Assembly: GCF_016772315.1 (NCBI RefSeq)
Contig: NZ_CP053482.1
Coordinates: forward strand, 3,653,501 to 3,717,500
DNA length: 64,000 nt
Direction of reading: 5' to 3'
Origin: Thiothrix subterranea
GTDB taxonomy: Bacteria; Pseudomonadota; Gammaproteobacteria; Thiotrichales; Thiotrichaceae
In this document: piece by piece, positions 17,651-27,716 of the stretch
How positions within the stretch are numbered: the stretch's first letter is position 1
Layout of the letters: each line of letters begins with the position of its first letter
The notes under the pieces: generated by a model
What the model saw: the letters and a program-made list of their open reading frames with translations, nothing else
Databases searched by the model: none
Told to the model about the DNA's origin: nothing
Position numbers and translations under genes: made by a program

Positions 17651-19099
17651 ATGGCTCATAGTGCTGCACTCTCTTCAGAGCAATATAACTATGATATCGT
17701 GAAGAAATTCGCGATAGCTTCGATCATCTGGGGTATCCTCGGCATGACTGCCGGTGTGTATATCGCGTCAGAATTGGCTTGGCCGTTTCTGAACTTCGAT
17801 ATTGCCCAGATCACTTTCGGGCGTTTACGTCCGCTACACACCAGCGGTGTTATCTTCGGTTTCGGTGGTAATGCGCTGTTCGCAACTTCTTACTACATTG
17901 TGCAGCGTACTTGTCAGGCGCGTCTGGCGGGTGGCACCTTCTGGCCGAACTTCACGTTCTGGGGTTGGAACTTATCCGTCCTCGTTGCGGGTTTACTCTA
18001 TCTGCAAGGTTTCACACAAGCGCGTGAATACGCTGAACCGGTTTGGTTTGTTGACTTGGCGATTACCGTGGTTTGGGTGGTTTACTTCCTGATCTACACA
18101 GTAACGCTGATGAAACGCAACCAGCCGCATATTTATGTGGCTAACTGGTTCTTCATGTCATTCATTTTGGCGACGGCACTGTTACACATCTTCAATAACT
18201 TGGCGATGCCGATCAGCTTGACGTCTCCGGTGTCTTACAGCTTGTTCTCCGGTGCACAAGATGCGATGACGCAGTGGTGGTACGGTCACAACGCAGTAGG
18301 TTTCTTCCTGACAGCGGCATTCTTGGGGATGATGTATTACTTCGTACCTAAGCAAGCAGGTCGTCCGGTTTATTCTTACCGTTTGTCTATCATCCACTTT
18401 TGGGCGCTAAGCTTCATGTACATGTGGGTAGGTAGTCACCATTTGCATTGGACGGCGATTCCTGACTGGACATCTACCTTGGCAGCGACTTTCTCCATCA
18501 TGTTATTGATGCCATCTTGGGGTGGTATGATCAACGGTATCATGACGCTTTCTGGTGCATGGGATAAGTTGCGTACTGACCCTATCATGATGTTCATGAT
18601 TACGGCGTTGTCATTCTACGGTATGTCGACCTTTGAAGGCCCGATGATGTCATTGAAGAGCGTTAACGCGCTGTCACATTACACTGACTGGACGGTTGGT
18701 CACGTTCACTCCGGCGCATTGGGCTGGGTTGCTATGATCACTTTCGCTTCCTTCTACCACATGATTCCGCGTCTGTGGAACACCACGCTGTACAGTATGC
18801 AATTGGTTTACACGCATTTCTTCTTGGCAACTATCGGTACTATCTTGTACATCACTGCATTGTGGGTATCGGGTATCGGTCAAGGCTTAATGTTGCGTGC
18901 CTTTGATGAATACGGCAACTTGGCGTATACCTTCGTTGAAACGGTTGCGTTTATGCATGGCCCATTGGTGGCGCGTGCGGTTGGTGGCTTGTTCTTCTTG
19001 TCGGGTATGTTGTTGATGGCTTATAACATTTATATGACCATTTCGCGTGCAAAACAGGAAGAAGGTGTTCCTGCCACTACTGCTGCTGCTAAAGCGTAA
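17651..19099 (+). CDS. ccoN: cbb3-type cytochrome c oxidase subunit I
   Basis: A 482-residue, roughly 12-helix catalytic subunit that reduces oxygen at haem b3-CuB and pumps protons. The N-terminal [35 protein letters not shown] (CuB His) and [11 protein letters not shown] segments are standard CcoN wording with the expected His ligands. It is the first gene of ccoNOQP, ahead of ccoO by 17 bases. This high-affinity oxidase suits a microaerophilic sulfur oxidiser. Assembly genes (ccoGHIS) are not in the window. Confidence 0.97.
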   Translation: MAHSAALSSEQYNYDIVKKFAIASIIWGILGMTAGVYIASELAWPFLNFDIAQITFGRLRPLHTSGVIFGFGGNALFATSYYIVQRTCQARLAGGTFWPNFTFWGWNLSVLVAGLLYLQGFTQAREYAEPVWFVDLAITVVWVVYFLIYTVTLMKRNQPHIYVANWFFMSFILATALLHIFNNLAMPISLTSPVSYSLFSGAQDAMTQWWYGHNAVGFFLTAAFLGMMYYFVPKQAGRPVYSYRLSIIHFWALSFMYMWVGSHHLHWTAIPDWTSTLAATFSIMLLMPSWGGMINGIMTLSGAWDKLRTDPIMMFMITALSFYGMSTFEGPMMSLKSVNALSHYTDWTVGHVHSGALGWVAMITFASFYHMIPRLWNTTLYSMQLVYTHFFLATIGTILYITALWVSGIGQGLMLRAFDEYGNLAYTFVETVAFMHGPLVARAVGGLFFLSGMLLMAYNIYMTISRAKQEEGVPATTAAAKA

Positions 19100-19116
19100 T
19101 CAGGGAGAGTTGAGAT

Positions 19117-19875
19117 ATGTTTAAACATGAAAGTATCGAAACCAATTCGGGGCTGTTGATTGTCCTGACCCTGGTTGCTATCAGTATCGGTGGTTTGGTG
19201 GAAATTGTGCCATTGCACTACATCAATGAAACAGTGGAAGATGTAAAAGACCCGGCGACTGGTTTAGAAGTCGTGCGTCCTTACACCCCGCTGGAGCAAC
19301 GTGGTCGTGACATTTACACCCGTGAAGGTTGCTACCTCTGCCATTCACAGATGATTCGTCCGTTTCGTGATGAAGATCTGCGTTACGGTCACTATTCACT
19401 CGCTGCTGAGTCCAAGTACGATCACCCATTCCAATGGGGTTCCAAGCGTACTGGCCCGGATTTGGCGCGTGTCGGTGGCAAGTATTCCAATGAATGGCAG
19501 GTTCAGCATTTGACGGCACCGCGTTCGGTGGTGCCTGAATCCATTATGCCTAACTATCCTTGGTTGCAGACGTCGGATTTGGATTTGTCTGATCTTCAAG
19601 ATCGTATGGTGGCGTTGAAACGGGTAGGCGTGCCTTACTCGCAAACCACGGTTGAATACGAAGATAACGTGAAGCGTTTTGGTGCGGAAGTCGCGAAGAC
19701 TCTCGACATTAATCAAGCAGAAGCCAACCTGATTGCACAGGCCAAAGCAGGCAACTACGACGGTAATTCATCTAACATCAGTGAGATGGATGCCTTGGTT
19801 GCTTACCTGCAAGTACTGGGTACGATGGTTGACTTTAAGAAGTTTGATGAAGATCACTTCATTCAATTCCGTTAA
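19117..19875 (+). CDS. ccoO: cbb3-type oxidase mono-haem subunit II
   Basis: A 252-residue membrane-anchored cytochrome c. One N-terminal helix (residues 12-32) anchors it, and the single haem c site CYLCH is at 72-76 in the context [19 protein letters not shown]. It passes electrons from CcoP to the CcoN active site. The length is usual for the family. The ATG at 19117 lies a few bases after AGGGAGAG. Confidence 0.96.
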   Translation: MFKHESIETNSGLLIVLTLVAISIGGLVEIVPLHYINETVEDVKDPATGLEVVRPYTPLEQRGRDIYTREGCYLCHSQMIRPFRDEDLRYGHYSLAAESKYDHPFQWGSKRTGPDLARVGGKYSNEWQVQHLTAPRSVVPESIMPNYPWLQTSDLDLSDLQDRMVALKRVGVPYSQTTVEYEDNVKRFGAEVAKTLDINQAEANLIAQAKAGNYDGNSSNISEMDALVAYLQVLGTMVDFKKFDEDHFIQFR

Positions 19876-19923
19876 TTTTCTGTGCTACTGGATAGTAGCC
19901 TCTGTTGACAAGGTGAGGATCAA

Positions 19924-20151
19924 ATGCTGACAGACTTCTGGACGTGGATACTGGATATGGGTAATAGCAAGACTGTTGCGTTACTGATCTTTTTTACGAC
20001 GTTTGTTGGCATTATCATCTACAACTATTCCAGCCGCAGACGTAGCGAAAGACTTGAGTCTTATCGCTACCTGCCGCTGATGGATGAAGATGAAGCTGAT
20101 AAGCGCGTCAAAGCAGCAGAGGCGGCTTCCCAAGCGAAAGGTGAGAAATAG
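19924..20151 (+). CDS. ccoQ: cbb3-type oxidase small subunit
   Basis: A 75-residue single-span protein: one hydrophobic helix (about 19-36) followed by the basic SSRRRSERLESYRYLPL stretch and a charged tail. CcoQ/FixQ proteins stabilise CcoP binding to the core oxidase. AGGTGAGGAT precedes the ATG, and the stop is 2 bases before ccoP. Confidence 0.9.
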   Translation: MLTDFWTWILDMGNSKTVALLIFFTTFVGIIIYNYSSRRRSERLESYRYLPLMDEDEADKRVKAAEAASQAKGEK

Positions 20152-20153
20152 TT

Positions 20154-21104
20154 ATGGCTACTCCTGTTAAAGACCCCTTGACTGGCGCAGAAACCACTGG
20201 TCACGTTTGGGATGATTCACTGCAAGAATTCAACAACCCCTTGCCACGCTGGTGGTTGTGGACATTTTACGGCACGATCATTTTTACGATTGTTTACTGG
20301 GTCATGTACCCGTCTTGGCCAATCGGTAAGACCTACCTGAAAGGCATTGGTAATGAGATTACCTACAAGACTGATGCTGGCGAAGAGAAAAGCACCCACT
20401 GGAACATGCGTGCGCTATTAGCTCACGACATGCAAAACGGTACGGAAGCGATCAAGCAGCAAGAATACCTCGCCAAAGTTGGCGCGGCTTCTTACCAGCA
20501 GATTGCGCAAGACCCGGATATGTCTTCTTTCGTGCGTTCTTACGGCGTAGGGATGTTCGGTGACAACTGCGCGGCTTGCCATCAGTCTGGTGGTCAAGGT
20601 GTGGTTGGGATGTACCCGAATCTGGTGGATGATGACTGGTTGTGGGGTGGTGACACTAGCACCATCGAGAATACACTGCGTTATGGGCGCATGGGTTATA
20701 TGCCCGCGTACAGCAAGACCTTTGACGAAACACAATTGAATCAAGTGGCAAACTACGTGTTAACCTTGTCTGGTGAGCCAGCAGTGGATGCAACCGCCGC
20801 TGCCGAAGGCCAGAAGATTTTCCAAGGCCAAACGGGTGGGTGCTACATGTGCCACACCAAAGAAGGCAAAGGAATGCACGCACAAGGTTCCGCTAACCTG
20901 ACTGATAAAGTTTGGACAATTGCTAACCTGCCCGCAGCAGAAACCCCTGAAGCCAAATTGGAAGCGGTGAAAGCCGTCATCCATAACGGTGTTAAGCGCC
21001 AAATGCCGGTGTTCGGTAAAGACGGTCGTAACCTGTCTGATACTGAAATCAAAGTATTGGTTGCTTACCTGCAACAGATGTCTGGCGGTGCTGGCGCACA
21101 GTAA
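20154..21104 (+). CDS. ccoP: cbb3-type oxidase di-haem subunit III
   Basis: A 316-residue membrane-anchored di-haem cytochrome c. The N-terminal part has the conserved DDSLQEFNNPLPRWW motif, the anchor helix is at about 37-52, and the haem sites are CAACH at 139-143 and CYMCH at 230-234. It receives electrons from soluble cytochrome c. It is the last gene of the operon and is followed by a clear terminator. Confidence 0.96.
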   Translation: MATPVKDPLTGAETTGHVWDDSLQEFNNPLPRWWLWTFYGTIIFTIVYWVMYPSWPIGKTYLKGIGNEITYKTDAGEEKSTHWNMRALLAHDMQNGTEAIKQQEYLAKVGAASYQQIAQDPDMSSFVRSYGVGMFGDNCAACHQSGGQGVVGMYPNLVDDDWLWGGDTSTIENTLRYGRMGYMPAYSKTFDETQLNQVANYVLTLSGEPAVDATAAAEGQKIFQGQTGGCYMCHTKEGKGMHAQGSANLTDKVWTIANLPAAETPEAKLEAVKAVIHNGVKRQMPVFGKDGRNLSDTEIKVLVAYLQQMSGGAGAQ

Positions 21105-21129
21105 GACAAACTGTTTTCAAGTATAATAG

Positions 21130-21154
21130 AGGCCGGATTTGTTCCGGCCTTTTT
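21130..21154 (+). terminator. Rho-independent terminator of ccoNOQP
   Basis: An 8-bp GC-rich stem (AGGCCGGA with TCCGGCCT) with a 5-base loop is followed by a run of five T residues, 25 bases after the ccoP stop. Confidence 0.9.
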
Positions 21155-21201
21155 GCGTTATGAACTGTTAATAAACAAATGGATAGACAAACGATTTCCT
21201 C

Positions 21202-22212
21202 ATGAAGATTCGCGAAAATTATTCCCTGCAAGCACTCAATACGTTTGGCCTAGCGGCACAAACCCGTTATTTCTGTACCTTGCACAAATTGAGTGGGGTG
21301 CGCACGCTCATGGCTTGGCAACAGGAACACCCGGATTTACCCCTATTGTTTCTGGGCGGCGGCAGCAATATGTTGTTCGTCAATGATTACCCCGGTTTAG
21401 TGGTGCAAGTGCGCTTGGAAACCTTGGAAGTACTGGGGCAGGATGAGAATTACCATTATGTACGCGCCGGAGCAGGTAATAATTGGCATGAATTTGTGCA
21501 ATGGACGATTGCGCAAGGCTTTGCAGGGCTGGAAAACTTATCGTTGATTCCGGGAACAGTCGGGGCAGCGCCTATGCAGAACATTGGGGCGTATGGCGTC
21601 GAGTTGAAGGATCATGTGTATGAAGTGCAAGCCTTAGACTGGCGCACCGCAGAAATCCGCGATTTCAGTGCTGAAGAATGCCGTTTTGCGTACCGTGATA
21701 GCTATTTCAAATCGGTAGAGCCGGATAGGTGGTTAATTGTGGCAGTCGTGTTTCGCTTGCCGCGCCAGCCGCAGTGGAAAATTGACTATGCTGGCGTGAA
21801 AGAGCCATTAGCAGGCAAAACGTTAAATGCGCGATTGATCAGCGATGCCATTATCCAGCTTCGCCAAAGCAAATTACCGAACCCCGCTGAAATCGGTAAC
21901 GCGGGCAGTTTTTTCAAGAACCCGTTAATTGCGCCTGCGCAATGGGCAACACTCAAAGTGCAATTCCCTGACATACCCGGTTGGCCTCAGCACGATCAGG
22001 TGAAAACTTCAGCAGGTTGGTTAATTGACCAATGCGGCTGGAAAGGCAAACGCGATGGTGATGCAGGCACTTACGCTAAACATGCGTTGGTCTTGGTGAA
22101 TCACGGCAATGCCACGGGTGCAGAGGTGTGGCATTTTGCCCAAGCGATTATTGCGTCGGTGCAGGATAAATTCGGAATTACCTTAGAGCCAGAACCACGG
22201 GTGATTCGCTAG
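21202..22212 (+). CDS. murB: UDP-N-acetylenolpyruvoylglucosamine reductase
   Basis: A 336-residue type I MurB. The FAD-binding domain starts with YSLQALNTFGLAAQTRYF and contains the diphosphate loop PLLFLGGGSNML; NLSLIPGTVGAAPMQNIGAYG and GSFFKNP (catalytic Ser) follow. It makes UDP-N-acetylmuramate in peptidoglycan synthesis using NADPH. The ATG at 21202 has no strong ribosome site but fits the family N-terminus. The gene converges on the histidine kinase gene. Confidence 0.95.
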   Translation: MKIRENYSLQALNTFGLAAQTRYFCTLHKLSGVRTLMAWQQEHPDLPLLFLGGGSNMLFVNDYPGLVVQVRLETLEVLGQDENYHYVRAGAGNNWHEFVQWTIAQGFAGLENLSLIPGTVGAAPMQNIGAYGVELKDHVYEVQALDWRTAEIRDFSAEECRFAYRDSYFKSVEPDRWLIVAVVFRLPRQPQWKIDYAGVKEPLAGKTLNARLISDAIIQLRQSKLPNPAEIGNAGSFFKNPLIAPAQWATLKVQFPDIPGWPQHDQVKTSAGWLIDQCGWKGKRDGDAGTYAKHALVLVNHGNATGAEVWHFAQAIIASVQDKFGITLEPEPRVIR

Positions 22213-22226
22213 GGGCGCACCTGTGT

Positions 22227-24050
22227 TCAGTCCCGCTGTAGCCATTGTTCGACAACCTTGAGCAGCTCGTCTTGTTTGACGGGTTTTGCCAGATAATCAT
22301 CCATACCCATTTTTAGGCAGCGTTCGCGGTCGCCTTTGAGTGCATTGGCAGTCATGGCAATTACTGGAATATGTTGCTTGATAATGCCCTCTTTTTGCCA
22401 TTTGCGGATGTAGCGGGTCGCGGTGTAGCCATCCATTTCTGGCATATTAATATCCATTAGCACCAGTTGGTAAGGGCGATTGCGCAAGGCTTTGAGTGCT
22501 GATTTGCCGGTGGTGACGTGATCCACGTGAATATCGAGCTTTTCCAACATGGTGACGGCAATCAGCGCGTTGACGGAGTTGTCTTCGGCTAACAAAATCG
22601 CCGGTGGAAACGAAGTGACGGATTTCAAAACGATATTCGGGAAAGCTGGCGCGGGCGCAGCCGTTGGTTTAGGCTGATAATCAAGCGCGTGACGTCGTAA
22701 CGTATCCAGCAATATATCCCGCAAGGTGATGGAGCGCACGGGTTTGGTAACGGCGGCTTGCACGCCCGCTTGTTGTTGTTTTTCGAGTGAAATGCCGTAA
22801 GAGGTGAGCATCACAATCGGGGTTTGGTCATGGCGGCTATCACTGCGGATGGTTTTGGCGAGGGCGATGCCATCCATTTGCGGCATAAACCAGTCCAGCA
22901 ACATGAGGTCGATTGGTCGTTGTTGAGTGATGGATTCTTCCAGTTTGTGCAAAGCGTCATGCCCGTTGCTGACGATAACGGCTTCGGCTTTCCAAGCTTG
23001 CAGGTAATTTTCCAGAATCCGGCGATTGGTTTCATTGTCATCCACCACCAAAATGCGGCGGCCTTCCAAATGGTAGTTAGCATTGCCCAATGCATGATTT
23101 TCAGTGATGGGGACGGTGATTTCAAACCAGAACGTTGTACCCTGACCGGGAACGCTCTCCAGCCCAAGGCGACCGCCCATCATTTCCGCAAATTCACGCA
23201 CAATGGTTAAACCCAAGCCGGTGCCGCCGTAACGCCGGTTGATGGAGGCATCGACCTGCACAAACGATTCAAACACGCTTTTTTGCATGGCAAGCGGAAT
23301 GCCAATGCCAGTATCACGGACTTCAAAGCGTAACACGGCTTTATTATCGCGAATTTCCAGCAATTCCAAGCCGGTATAGACTTCGCCACGTTCGGTGAAT
23401 TTGACGGCATTGCCCACCAGATTCATCAACATTTGCCGCAAGCGAGCCGGGTCGCCTTGAACGCGCTCAGGAATGTTTTCGGGGATGTAGCATTGGACTT
23501 CGAGGTTTTTCTCCTGTGCCATCGTCGACATAATGCTGCTGATATTTTCCACCAATTCACGCGGGGAAAACTCGATAATTTCCAGCTCAATACCCCCCGC
23601 TTTGAGTTTGGAAAAATCCAAAATATTGTTAATCACATCCAGCATGACTTCGCAGGAGGCATACGCGGTGTCGACGAATAGTTTCTGGCGCTGATCCAGC
23701 GTTGTGTCTTTCACGATTTCCAAAGAACCCAAAATACCGTGTATCGGTGTGCGTAATTCGTGGCTCATATTTGCCATGAAGCGGGTTTTTTGCTCGGACT
23801 TGTGCAGCGCTTCGATGCGTTGTTCGGTTTCGGTCTTGAGATCGTCGTACAGTTTGCGCATTTCTTGCGACGACACTTCCAGTGAGCGTTCCAATAAATA
23901 TTGCGCGTCACTGGTGCCGGTGTACGAGAGGTCGATTTGGTGCAGAAAATGTTGCCATTTGTTTTGATCATCTGGCAGGCCATGCTGGAGCAAGCCGCTG
24001 CGCTTTAATTGTTTTTGCAAGCGCTTGTGGAGGGGTTTAACTTCCTTCAT
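22227..24050 (-). CDS. Hybrid histidine kinase with two receiver domains
   Basis: A 607-residue cytosolic hybrid kinase without any transmembrane or own sensor domain. A short coiled region (about 50-90) leads to HisKA with the phospho-acceptor H97 (MSHELRTPIHG). The HATPase domain has DTGIG at 246-250 and GGTGLGL at 275-281. Receiver 1 has D386 and receiver 2 has D533. Its start overlaps the FIST gene end by 14 bases, so it is translationally coupled to that sensor. The arrangement matches NahK-type kinases controlled by FIST proteins. The final output (Hpt protein or regulator) is not nearby. Confidence 0.88.
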   Translation of the reverse strand: MKEVKPLHKRLQKQLKRSGLLQHGLPDDQNKWQHFLHQIDLSYTGTSDAQYLLERSLEVSSQEMRKLYDDLKTETEQRIEALHKSEQKTRFMANMSHELRTPIHGILGSLEIVKDTTLDQRQKLFVDTAYASCEVMLDVINNILDFSKLKAGGIELEIIEFSPRELVENISSIMSTMAQEKNLEVQCYIPENIPERVQGDPARLRQMLMNLVGNAVKFTERGEVYTGLELLEIRDNKAVLRFEVRDTGIGIPLAMQKSVFESFVQVDASINRRYGGTGLGLTIVREFAEMMGGRLGLESVPGQGTTFWFEITVPITENHALGNANYHLEGRRILVVDDNETNRRILENYLQAWKAEAVIVSNGHDALHKLEESITQQRPIDLMLLDWFMPQMDGIALAKTIRSDSRHDQTPIVMLTSYGISLEKQQQAGVQAAVTKPVRSITLRDILLDTLRRHALDYQPKPTAAPAPAFPNIVLKSVTSFPPAILLAEDNSVNALIAVTMLEKLDIHVDHVTTGKSALKALRNRPYQLVLMDINMPEMDGYTATRYIRKWQKEGIIKQHIPVIAMTANALKGDRERCLKMGMDDYLAKPVKQDELLKVVEQWLQRD

Positions 24051-25179
24051 ACATCACCGTTAAGGTCATGGTTTCATTGTGCAGGCAGCAACGCCCACCG
24101 AATGCATTGGGTGCTAATTCACCGTAGGAGTAAAAGCCAAGCTGTTGACTACCGGCGGGAAGATTGTCGAGCGTGGCTTCTAATTCTTGATCCGTATCAT
24201 CGCCCATGACGAGTTTGCGCCCTGAGCAACTGATGGTCAGCGCAAAGACGGGAGTTTGTGGCGGCAGCCGCTCGGCTAAGCTGCGCGAGGCTGTTTCCGC
24301 GCCATCCAGCAAATTGTCAAAACTGCCGTACATCAATTGTGTGCTGTAGCCCTGTGGAATATCGGCGACAAACCCTAAGCTATCATCCGTTTCATTAATC
24401 GACACCACGGTACGCACCACGTAATGATTTTTGGTGTCGTTCCAAATAGCCAACGGGAAGTGCAAGGCCATGGCGGGTAAATTATTAGCGTGTTCCCCAA
24501 GGTATTCTTTGTAGAGCTGTAAGGCCGGACGCCCATCAATTTCATACAAGGTATTGCCTGCTGAGCGGGTAATGACGCGCTCAGGGCCAAACGGCTTGAA
24601 ACCATCGCGGGCGTAGCTGGTAAAAACCAGTTCTTTGCCATAAAAGCCGACACCTGTTACGCGCTGTGAAACTGCTTGCCCTTGGTCTAATACCCATGTG
24701 GATACAAACTGCATCTTGTCGCTGGCTAAACCGCCGACAATCGTAACCTTGGTTTCATTAACCACCGAAGCCATACCCCGAATTAATGCACTGCCATTGG
24801 TGTTAAGCCCATCGGTTAGAACAAAAATTCCTTTAAGATCAGGTGCATTGAGTGTGGTCGCAATTTGCTTGCCTGCTTGGAAAGAATCGTCTGCATGCGG
24901 TAATTCCGCACTGGTAAAAGCCAGACGGCTTGTTTCAAAGCGAATAATGCCAACCACGACAGCATTTTCGAGCAAATGCTCATTGAAAATACCGGCAACA
25001 GTGGAACAACCCGCGATCACTGCTTGTGGATAGTGGGTATGTAGGTGTTTTATGGCAGTTTGGTACTGTTCACCATCGGGAGGGCTGAATACCAATACCA
25101 ATGTCTGGGATGAGTCAACGTCAGGTAAAGGCTTATGCCAGCCTGTAGCCTGCGTAAAAAAGCTTAGCGTCACTTGCAC
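24037..25179 (-). CDS. FIST-domain sensor protein (NosP-like candidate)
   Basis: A 380-residue soluble protein composed of FIST_N (about 25-225, with VIAGCSTVAGIF and VTIVGGLASDKM) and FIST_C (about 225-370, with ALQLYKEYLGEH and GFYSYGELAPNAFGG). FIST proteins sense small ligands, and the NosP subgroup binds haem and nitric oxide and controls a co-encoded hybrid kinase, exactly the arrangement seen here. Whether this one binds haem cannot be proved by reading. The start is GTG at 25179 after GGGGGAA. Confidence 0.82.
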   Translation of the reverse strand: MQVTLSFFTQATGWHKPLPDVDSSQTLVLVFSPPDGEQYQTAIKHLHTHYPQAVIAGCSTVAGIFNEHLLENAVVVGIIRFETSRLAFTSAELPHADDSFQAGKQIATTLNAPDLKGIFVLTDGLNTNGSALIRGMASVVNETKVTIVGGLASDKMQFVSTWVLDQGQAVSQRVTGVGFYGKELVFTSYARDGFKPFGPERVITRSAGNTLYEIDGRPALQLYKEYLGEHANNLPAMALHFPLAIWNDTKNHYVVRTVVSINETDDSLGFVADIPQGYSTQLMYGSFDNLLDGAETASRSLAERLPPQTPVFALTISCSGRKLVMGDDTDQELEATLDNLPAGSQQLGFYSYGELAPNAFGGRCCLHNETMTLTVMYEGS

Positions 25180-25282
25180 GGTGGTTCCCCCGGATGTGCA
25201 TCGTCATTATTTTAATACATTCTGCTTGATCAAAATAATATCATAAGATTGACCGCGATTACCCTACCATCTGTCGGAACGG

Positions 25283-25311
25283 TTGAACCTAGGTAAGGCT
25301 GTGGCTATACT
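25283..25311 (+). promoter_or_regulatory. Sigma-70 promoter of the phoH-ybeY-ybeX-lnt operon
   Basis: TTGAAC and TATACT are separated by exactly 17 bases, 18 bases before the phoH start codon. It would serve the whole downstream housekeeping cluster. Confidence 0.65.
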
Positions 25312-25328
25312 TTAACAATCATCCCTTT

Positions 25329-26339
25329 ATGGAATTTACTGTCTTCTTGACTACTAAAACCACTGCTGCAACGGAAAGTGACAGGCACACCGTTCAGTTT
25401 GAGCTTGAACCTGCGAATACCGAGCGTTTAATGAACTTGTGTGGTCAATTTGACCAACATTTGCGTCAATTAGAGCACCGTCTCGGCGTTGAACTGAGCA
25501 ATCGTGGCAATTTGTTCCAGATTACCGGAACGCCGCTGACCACACAGTTAACCATCAATCTATTGCACGACCTTTATCGCGAAACGGTTGAAACCGTTCT
25601 CAGCCCGGAAAGCATTCATCTGTTCCTGCAAGAAGCCAATCTCGACAAGGTGCAAGCCAATACCGGCGATGATGTGCGCATCCGCACCAAGCGCGGTTAC
25701 ATCAAACCCAAGGGTTTAGCGCAAAGTCAGTACATCCAAAATATCCGCACCCACGATGTCACGTTTGGGATTGGCCCTGCGGGTACGGGCAAGACTTGGC
25801 TGGCAGTCGCCTGCGCAGTCGAAGCCTTGGAGCGTGATGAAGTGCGGCGTTTGGTGCTAGTACGTCCTGCGGTCGAAGCGGGGGAGCGTTTGGGTTTTTT
25901 GCCCGGTGATTTGTCGCAAAAAATCGACCCGTATTTGCGCCCCATGTATGACGCTTTGTACGAGATGATGGGTGTTGAAAAGGTTAATAAGCTGATTGAG
26001 CGCAATGTGATTGAAGTCGCGCCATTGGCTTATATGCGCGGGCGCACCTTGAATGATGCGTTTATTTTGCTGGATGAGGCGCAAAATACCACCACGGAAC
26101 AAATGAAAATGTTCCTGACCCGCTTAGGGTTTGGCTCATCCGCCGTGATTACCGGCGATATTACGCAGATTGACTTACCCCGTCATCAAACGTCTGGCTT
26201 ACGTCAAGCGGCTGAAATTCTTGAAGATGTTAAAGGCATTAGTTTTAACTGGTTCAGCGGGCGTGACGTGGTGCGGCACAAATTGGTGCAAAAGATTGTG
26301 GCAGCGTATGAAGGTTTTGAGCGGGATCGTGCTGCATGA
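25329..26339 (+). CDS. ybeZ: PhoH-family ATPase (YbeZ)
   Basis: A 336-residue cytosolic ATPase. A KH-like N-terminal region is followed by the PhoH domain: Walker A GPAGTGKT near 149-156, the [16 protein letters not shown] signature and the Walker [12 protein letters not shown]. YbeZ works with the endoribonuclease YbeY in rRNA processing and quality control. The ybeY start overlaps its stop by four bases (ATGA). The 17-spaced promoter just upstream supports this ATG. Confidence 0.93.
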   Translation: MEFTVFLTTKTTAATESDRHTVQFELEPANTERLMNLCGQFDQHLRQLEHRLGVELSNRGNLFQITGTPLTTQLTINLLHDLYRETVETVLSPESIHLFLQEANLDKVQANTGDDVRIRTKRGYIKPKGLAQSQYIQNIRTHDVTFGIGPAGTGKTWLAVACAVEALERDEVRRLVLVRPAVEAGERLGFLPGDLSQKIDPYLRPMYDALYEMMGVEKVNKLIERNVIEVAPLAYMRGRTLNDAFILLDEAQNTTTEQMKMFLTRLGFGSSAVITGDITQIDLPRHQTSGLRQAAEILEDVKGISFNWFSGRDVVRHKLVQKIVAAYEGFERDRAA

Positions 26340-26794
26340 GCCTAGAACTCGATATTCAAAACCCGGAAGCTTACACAACGATTCCTGCCGAAGCCGATTT
26401 ATTACGCTGGGCGCAAGCGGCGTGGTCGGCGGATGCGGAAGCCGGTGTGGTGGTGCGCATTGTCAATGAGGCCGAAAGTCAGGAACTCAATCGCACTTAT
26501 CGTGACAAAGATTACTCGACGAATGTATTGTCGTTTCCTTACGATGCGCCACCGATTCCAGAGGATGACGATGACATCGAATACCTCGGTGATCTGATTA
26601 TTTGTTTGCCTGTGGTCGAGCGCGAAGCTGCCGAACAGGGCAAAACTGCCACCCAACATTGGGCGCATTTGCTGATACATGGTTTGTTGCATTTACAAGG
26701 TTATGACCATATAACGGATACCGAAGCAGAAGAGATGGAAGCGTTAGAAACCGCTTTGCTGCTGAAACTCGGCTTTCCCGACCCTTATCACTAA
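26336..26794 (+). CDS. ybeY: Endoribonuclease YbeY
   Basis: A 152-residue zinc endoribonuclease acting in 16S rRNA maturation and ribosome quality control. The metal-binding signature [11 protein letters not shown] is present at about 115-125, with the conserved [10 protein letters not shown] segment and [11 protein letters not shown] before it. It overlaps ybeZ by four bases and precedes ybeX by 14 bases. Confidence 0.95.
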   Translation: MSLELDIQNPEAYTTIPAEADLLRWAQAAWSADAEAGVVVRIVNEAESQELNRTYRDKDYSTNVLSFPYDAPPIPEDDDDIEYLGDLIICLPVVEREAAEQGKTATQHWAHLLIHGLLHLQGYDHITDTEAEEMEALETALLLKLGFPDPYH

Positions 26795-26808
26795 TCCCCA
26801 GAGGACCA

Positions 26809-27681
26809 ATGAAAACTGACATAGGTGACTCGCGACCTCGACCGCGATGGAAACAATGGTTAATTAACAAACTCGATCTTACTTCCCAAAGTCGGGAAGA
26901 TTTGATGGACGATTTACAACGGGCTAACGAAAAAAACCTCCTGCCAGGGGAAACGGTGGGAATGTTGCAAGGCGTGCTGGAATTTGGTGCGCTTCAAGTG
27001 CGCGACATTATGGTGCCACGCTCACAAATCAACTTCATTTACCACGAAGATGATTTCACCGATATTCTCGCTCGCATTGCCGAAACCGAACATTCGCGCT
27101 ATCCCGTGGTGGATGAAGACCGCGATGATTTGGTGGGGGTATTGCTGGCAAAAGATTTGCTCAAATACAGCGGGCGCGAAGCAGAGTTCAAAATTGATGA
27201 CATTATCCGCCCTGCCTTAATTGTCCCCGAAAGCCAGCGTTTGAATCGCTTGCTGACCGAGTTCCGCAAAACCCGCAACCACATGGCGGTGGTCATCGAC
27301 GAATACGCGGGTATTTCCGGCTTGGTAACGTTTGAAGACGTGCTGGAACAGATTGTCGGTGACATTGACGATGAGCACGATGACGAAGAAGACATTTCCA
27401 CCAATATCCAGCCACAAGAAGACGGGCGTTTCATCGTCGAGGCCATGACCCCGATTGATGAATTCAACGAAACCGTCGGCACGGCATTCGATACCGAAGA
27501 ATTCGATACGATTGCGGGAATTGTGATCCATGAGTTGGGTAAAATCCCGCGTCAAGGCGAGGAACTCGTGTTAATGGGTTGGTTATTCCGGGTGTTGCGC
27601 AGCGATTCGCGGCGTATTTTGTTGCTGGAAGTGTTGCCCCACACGGAAAATTCATGTTCTGAGGAAGTGCCTGCGTTATAA
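26809..27681 (+). CDS. ybeX: CBS-domain protein YbeX/CorC
   Basis: A 290-residue cytosolic protein with two CBS domains (about 70-190: VRDIMVPRSQINFI, YPVVDEDRDDLVGVLLAKDLL, VVIDEYAGISGLVTFEDVLEQIVGDI split over the pair) and a C-terminal CorC/HlyC transporter-associated domain (EEFDTIAGIVIHELGKIPRQG). It is linked to magnesium/cobalt efflux and to ribosome maturation in the ybeZYX operon. GAGGA precedes the ATG. Confidence 0.93.
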   Translation: MKTDIGDSRPRPRWKQWLINKLDLTSQSREDLMDDLQRANEKNLLPGETVGMLQGVLEFGALQVRDIMVPRSQINFIYHEDDFTDILARIAETEHSRYPVVDEDRDDLVGVLLAKDLLKYSGREAEFKIDDIIRPALIVPESQRLNRLLTEFRKTRNHMAVVIDEYAGISGLVTFEDVLEQIVGDIDDEHDDEEDISTNIQPQEDGRFIVEAMTPIDEFNETVGTAFDTEEFDTIAGIVIHELGKIPRQGEELVLMGWLFRVLRSDSRRILLLEVLPHTENSCSEEVPAL

Positions 27682-27716
27682 TCCGCTCACATTTTGCTGT
27701 GCTGGATATTCCAATC

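Noticed and set aside
17520-17702. 60-codon frame in the ccoN leader
   Set aside because: It overlaps the start of ccoN in another frame, lacks a ribosome site and is probably leader sequence.
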